Source: Actinomycetes bacterium (lineage in GTDB: Bacteria; Actinomycetota; Actinomycetes; Actinomycetales; Cellulomonadaceae). Taken from it: DNA of 13,179 nt. Positions 12,105-13,179 of this stretch are shown one piece after another. The stretch lies in contig JAJYTJ010000106.1 in assembly GCA_021793115.1 (NCBI GenBank), positions 1 through 13,179 on the forward strand. Direction: 5' to 3'. Both the position numbers and the translations under genes were made by a program. The notes beneath the pieces are model-generated. The model was not told where the DNA came from. It made no database searches and saw only the letters and a list, made by a program, of their open reading frames with translations. The first letter of the stretch is position 1. Each line of letters begins with the position of its first letter.

Positions 12105-13179
12105 CCTGGAACCAGACGCTCACCACGGCCTGGTCGGCGGTCCGCACGCACGTCATGCGCTCGTCGCTGACGGTGCTCGGCATCCTCATCGGCATCGCGG
12201 CGGTCATCCTCACGGTCGGCCTCGGGCTCGGCTCGCAGAAGGACGTCTCGGCGCAGATCGACTCGCTGGGGTCCAACCTGCTCATCGTCACGCCCGGGTC
12301 GGCGACGACCGGCGGGATCCGGGGCGGCTTCGGCTCGGCCACGACGCTGACGCGCGCCGACGCCGAGGCGCTGGCCTCCAGCGTCAACGCGCCGGACGTC
12401 AAGGGCGTCGCGGCCGAGAAGTCGACGTCGCTGGAGCTCCAGAACGGCTCCACCAACTGGACCACGACCGTCACGGGGACCACCGCGTCCTGGCTGCAGG
12501 TCCGCAACCGCACGCTGTCGTCGGGCACGTTCATCACCCAGGCGGACGACGCCGGCCGCAACGCGGTCGTCGTCCTCGGCTCGGACACCGCCACCGAGCT
12601 GTTCGGCACCACGAACGTCGTCGGCCAGTCGGTGACGATCTCCAACGTCCAGTTCCAGGTGATCGGCGTCCTGGCCAGCGCCGGCTCGGCGAGCGGCACG
12701 AGCCTCGACGACCTCGCCGTGGTGCCGCTCTCGACCGAGGCCGAGACGCTCGTCGGCGGCTCGTCGCGCAGCTCCGTGAACCGCATCTACGTCGAGGCGG
12801 CCGGGACGAACCAGCTGTCGGCGGCCTACCAGGAGGCGGAGAGCACGCTGCTCAACCTCCACGGGATCACGAGCACGGCCAACGCCGACTTCTCGATCGC
12901 CTCGCAGCAGTCGCTCGTGTCGACCGCGACCGCCGTGGCCAAGACGCTGACCGTGCTGCTCACCGGCATCGCGGCGCTCTCGCTGCTCGTCGGCGGCATC
13001 GGCGTGATGAACATCATGCTGGTGTCCGTCACGGAGCGGACCCGGGAGATCGGCCTGCGCAAGGCGCTCGGCGCCCCGCCGTGGGCCATCCGCCGCCAGT
13101 TCCTCGCCGAGGCCTCGATCCTCGGCCTGTCCGGCGGGGTGCTCGGCGCCGGGCTGGGCGTGCTGGCCGCGCGGACGCT
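12101..13179 (+). CDS. MacB-like FtsX-family ABC transporter permease (3' end outside the window)
   Basis: The membrane subunit of the exporter. It reads open without a stop from ATG 12101 to the right edge (359 complete codons), so it is cut by the window; family members are about 400 aa, leaving about 40 residues and the last membrane segment outside. Visible parts are TM1 at about 21-44 (LTVLGILIGIAAVILTVGLG), a large extracytoplasmic MacB core domain (about 45-275, Ser/Thr-rich, beginning SLGSNLLIVTPG), TM2 at about 282-310, the cytoplasmic loop with ERTREIGLRKALGA typical of FtsX/MacB coupling helices, and the start of TM3 at about 337. The 4-bp overlap with the ATPase gene (ATGA) indicates a single operon of adaptor, ATPase and permease. 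Confidence 0.93.
   Translation, partial: MTWNQTLTTAWSAVRTHVMRSSLTVLGILIGIAAVILTVGLGLGSQKDVSAQIDSLGSNLLIVTPGSATTGGIRGGFGSATTLTRADAEALASSVNAPDVKGVAAEKSTSLELQNGSTNWTTTVTGTTASWLQVRNRTLSSGTFITQADDAGRNAVVVLGSDTATELFGTTNVVGQSVTISNVQFQVIGVLASAGSASGTSLDDLAVVPLSTEAETLVGGSSRSSVNRIYVEAAGTNQLSAAYQEAESTLLNLHGITSTANADFSIASQQSLVSTATAVAKTLTVLLTGIAALSLLVGGIGVMNIMLVSVTERTREIGLRKALGAPPWAIRRQFLAEASILGLSGGVLGAGLGVLAART

Overview
The window is about 13.2 kb of very GC-rich DNA (roughly 72-75% by eye) with GTG starts, stop-start overlaps and strongly G/C-biased third codon positions. The protein families are typical of Actinomycetota: a DUF222/13E12 HNH nuclease, a SigE-family sigma factor, and a proton-pumping pyrophosphatase of the K+-independent type. 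The Ala/Arg/Asp-rich style resembles Cellulomonadaceae or related Micrococcales, but that placement is an inference from style, not a database match. I see no rRNA, tRNA, CRISPR array, insertion sequence or prophage gene.

Layout. Bases 1-364 hold no convincing gene. Bases 53-266 are a 19-copy GC-rich minisatellite with mixed 12-bp and 10-bp units. Next is a PIF1-like helicase with a C-terminal WYL-like domain (365-2128, +). A perfect 10-bp hairpin lies inside its 3' end, and a 16-bp tandem repeat (2111-2189) covers its stop codon. Convergent to it is a DUF222-HNH endonuclease (2201-3613, -) with a LexA-type SOS box just upstream of its start. A translationally coupled sigma / membrane anti-sigma-like pair (3707-5085, -) follows, preceded by a good ECF-type promoter. 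Divergent from that pair is hppA (5357-7714, +), the membrane H+-pyrophosphatase. It meets head-on, with a 3-bp gap, a secreted Ala-rich coiled-coil protein that ends in a divergent sortase-like domain (7718-8533, -). Divergent again is an M20 metallopeptidase (8637-9983, +). The window ends in a three-gene tripartite exporter operon (10079 to the right edge, +): an HlyD/MacA-like adaptor, a MacB/LolD-type ATPase, and a MacB-like FtsX permease cut off by the window edge.

How the genes work together. The only tight functional units are the sigma/anti-sigma pair and the adaptor-ATPase-permease operon, whose last two genes overlap by 4 bp. The helicase and the SOS-controlled nuclease both act on DNA but are convergent and not co-transcribed. 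Most of the rest is ordinary actinobacterial housekeeping. I do not see a multi-gene system that is clearly new. The best leads are the sortase-like secreted protein, the anti-sigma partner with an unrecognised outer domain, the promoter-proximal regulatory motifs (SOS box, ECF promoter, 11-bp direct repeats), and the odd 3' end of the helicase gene.
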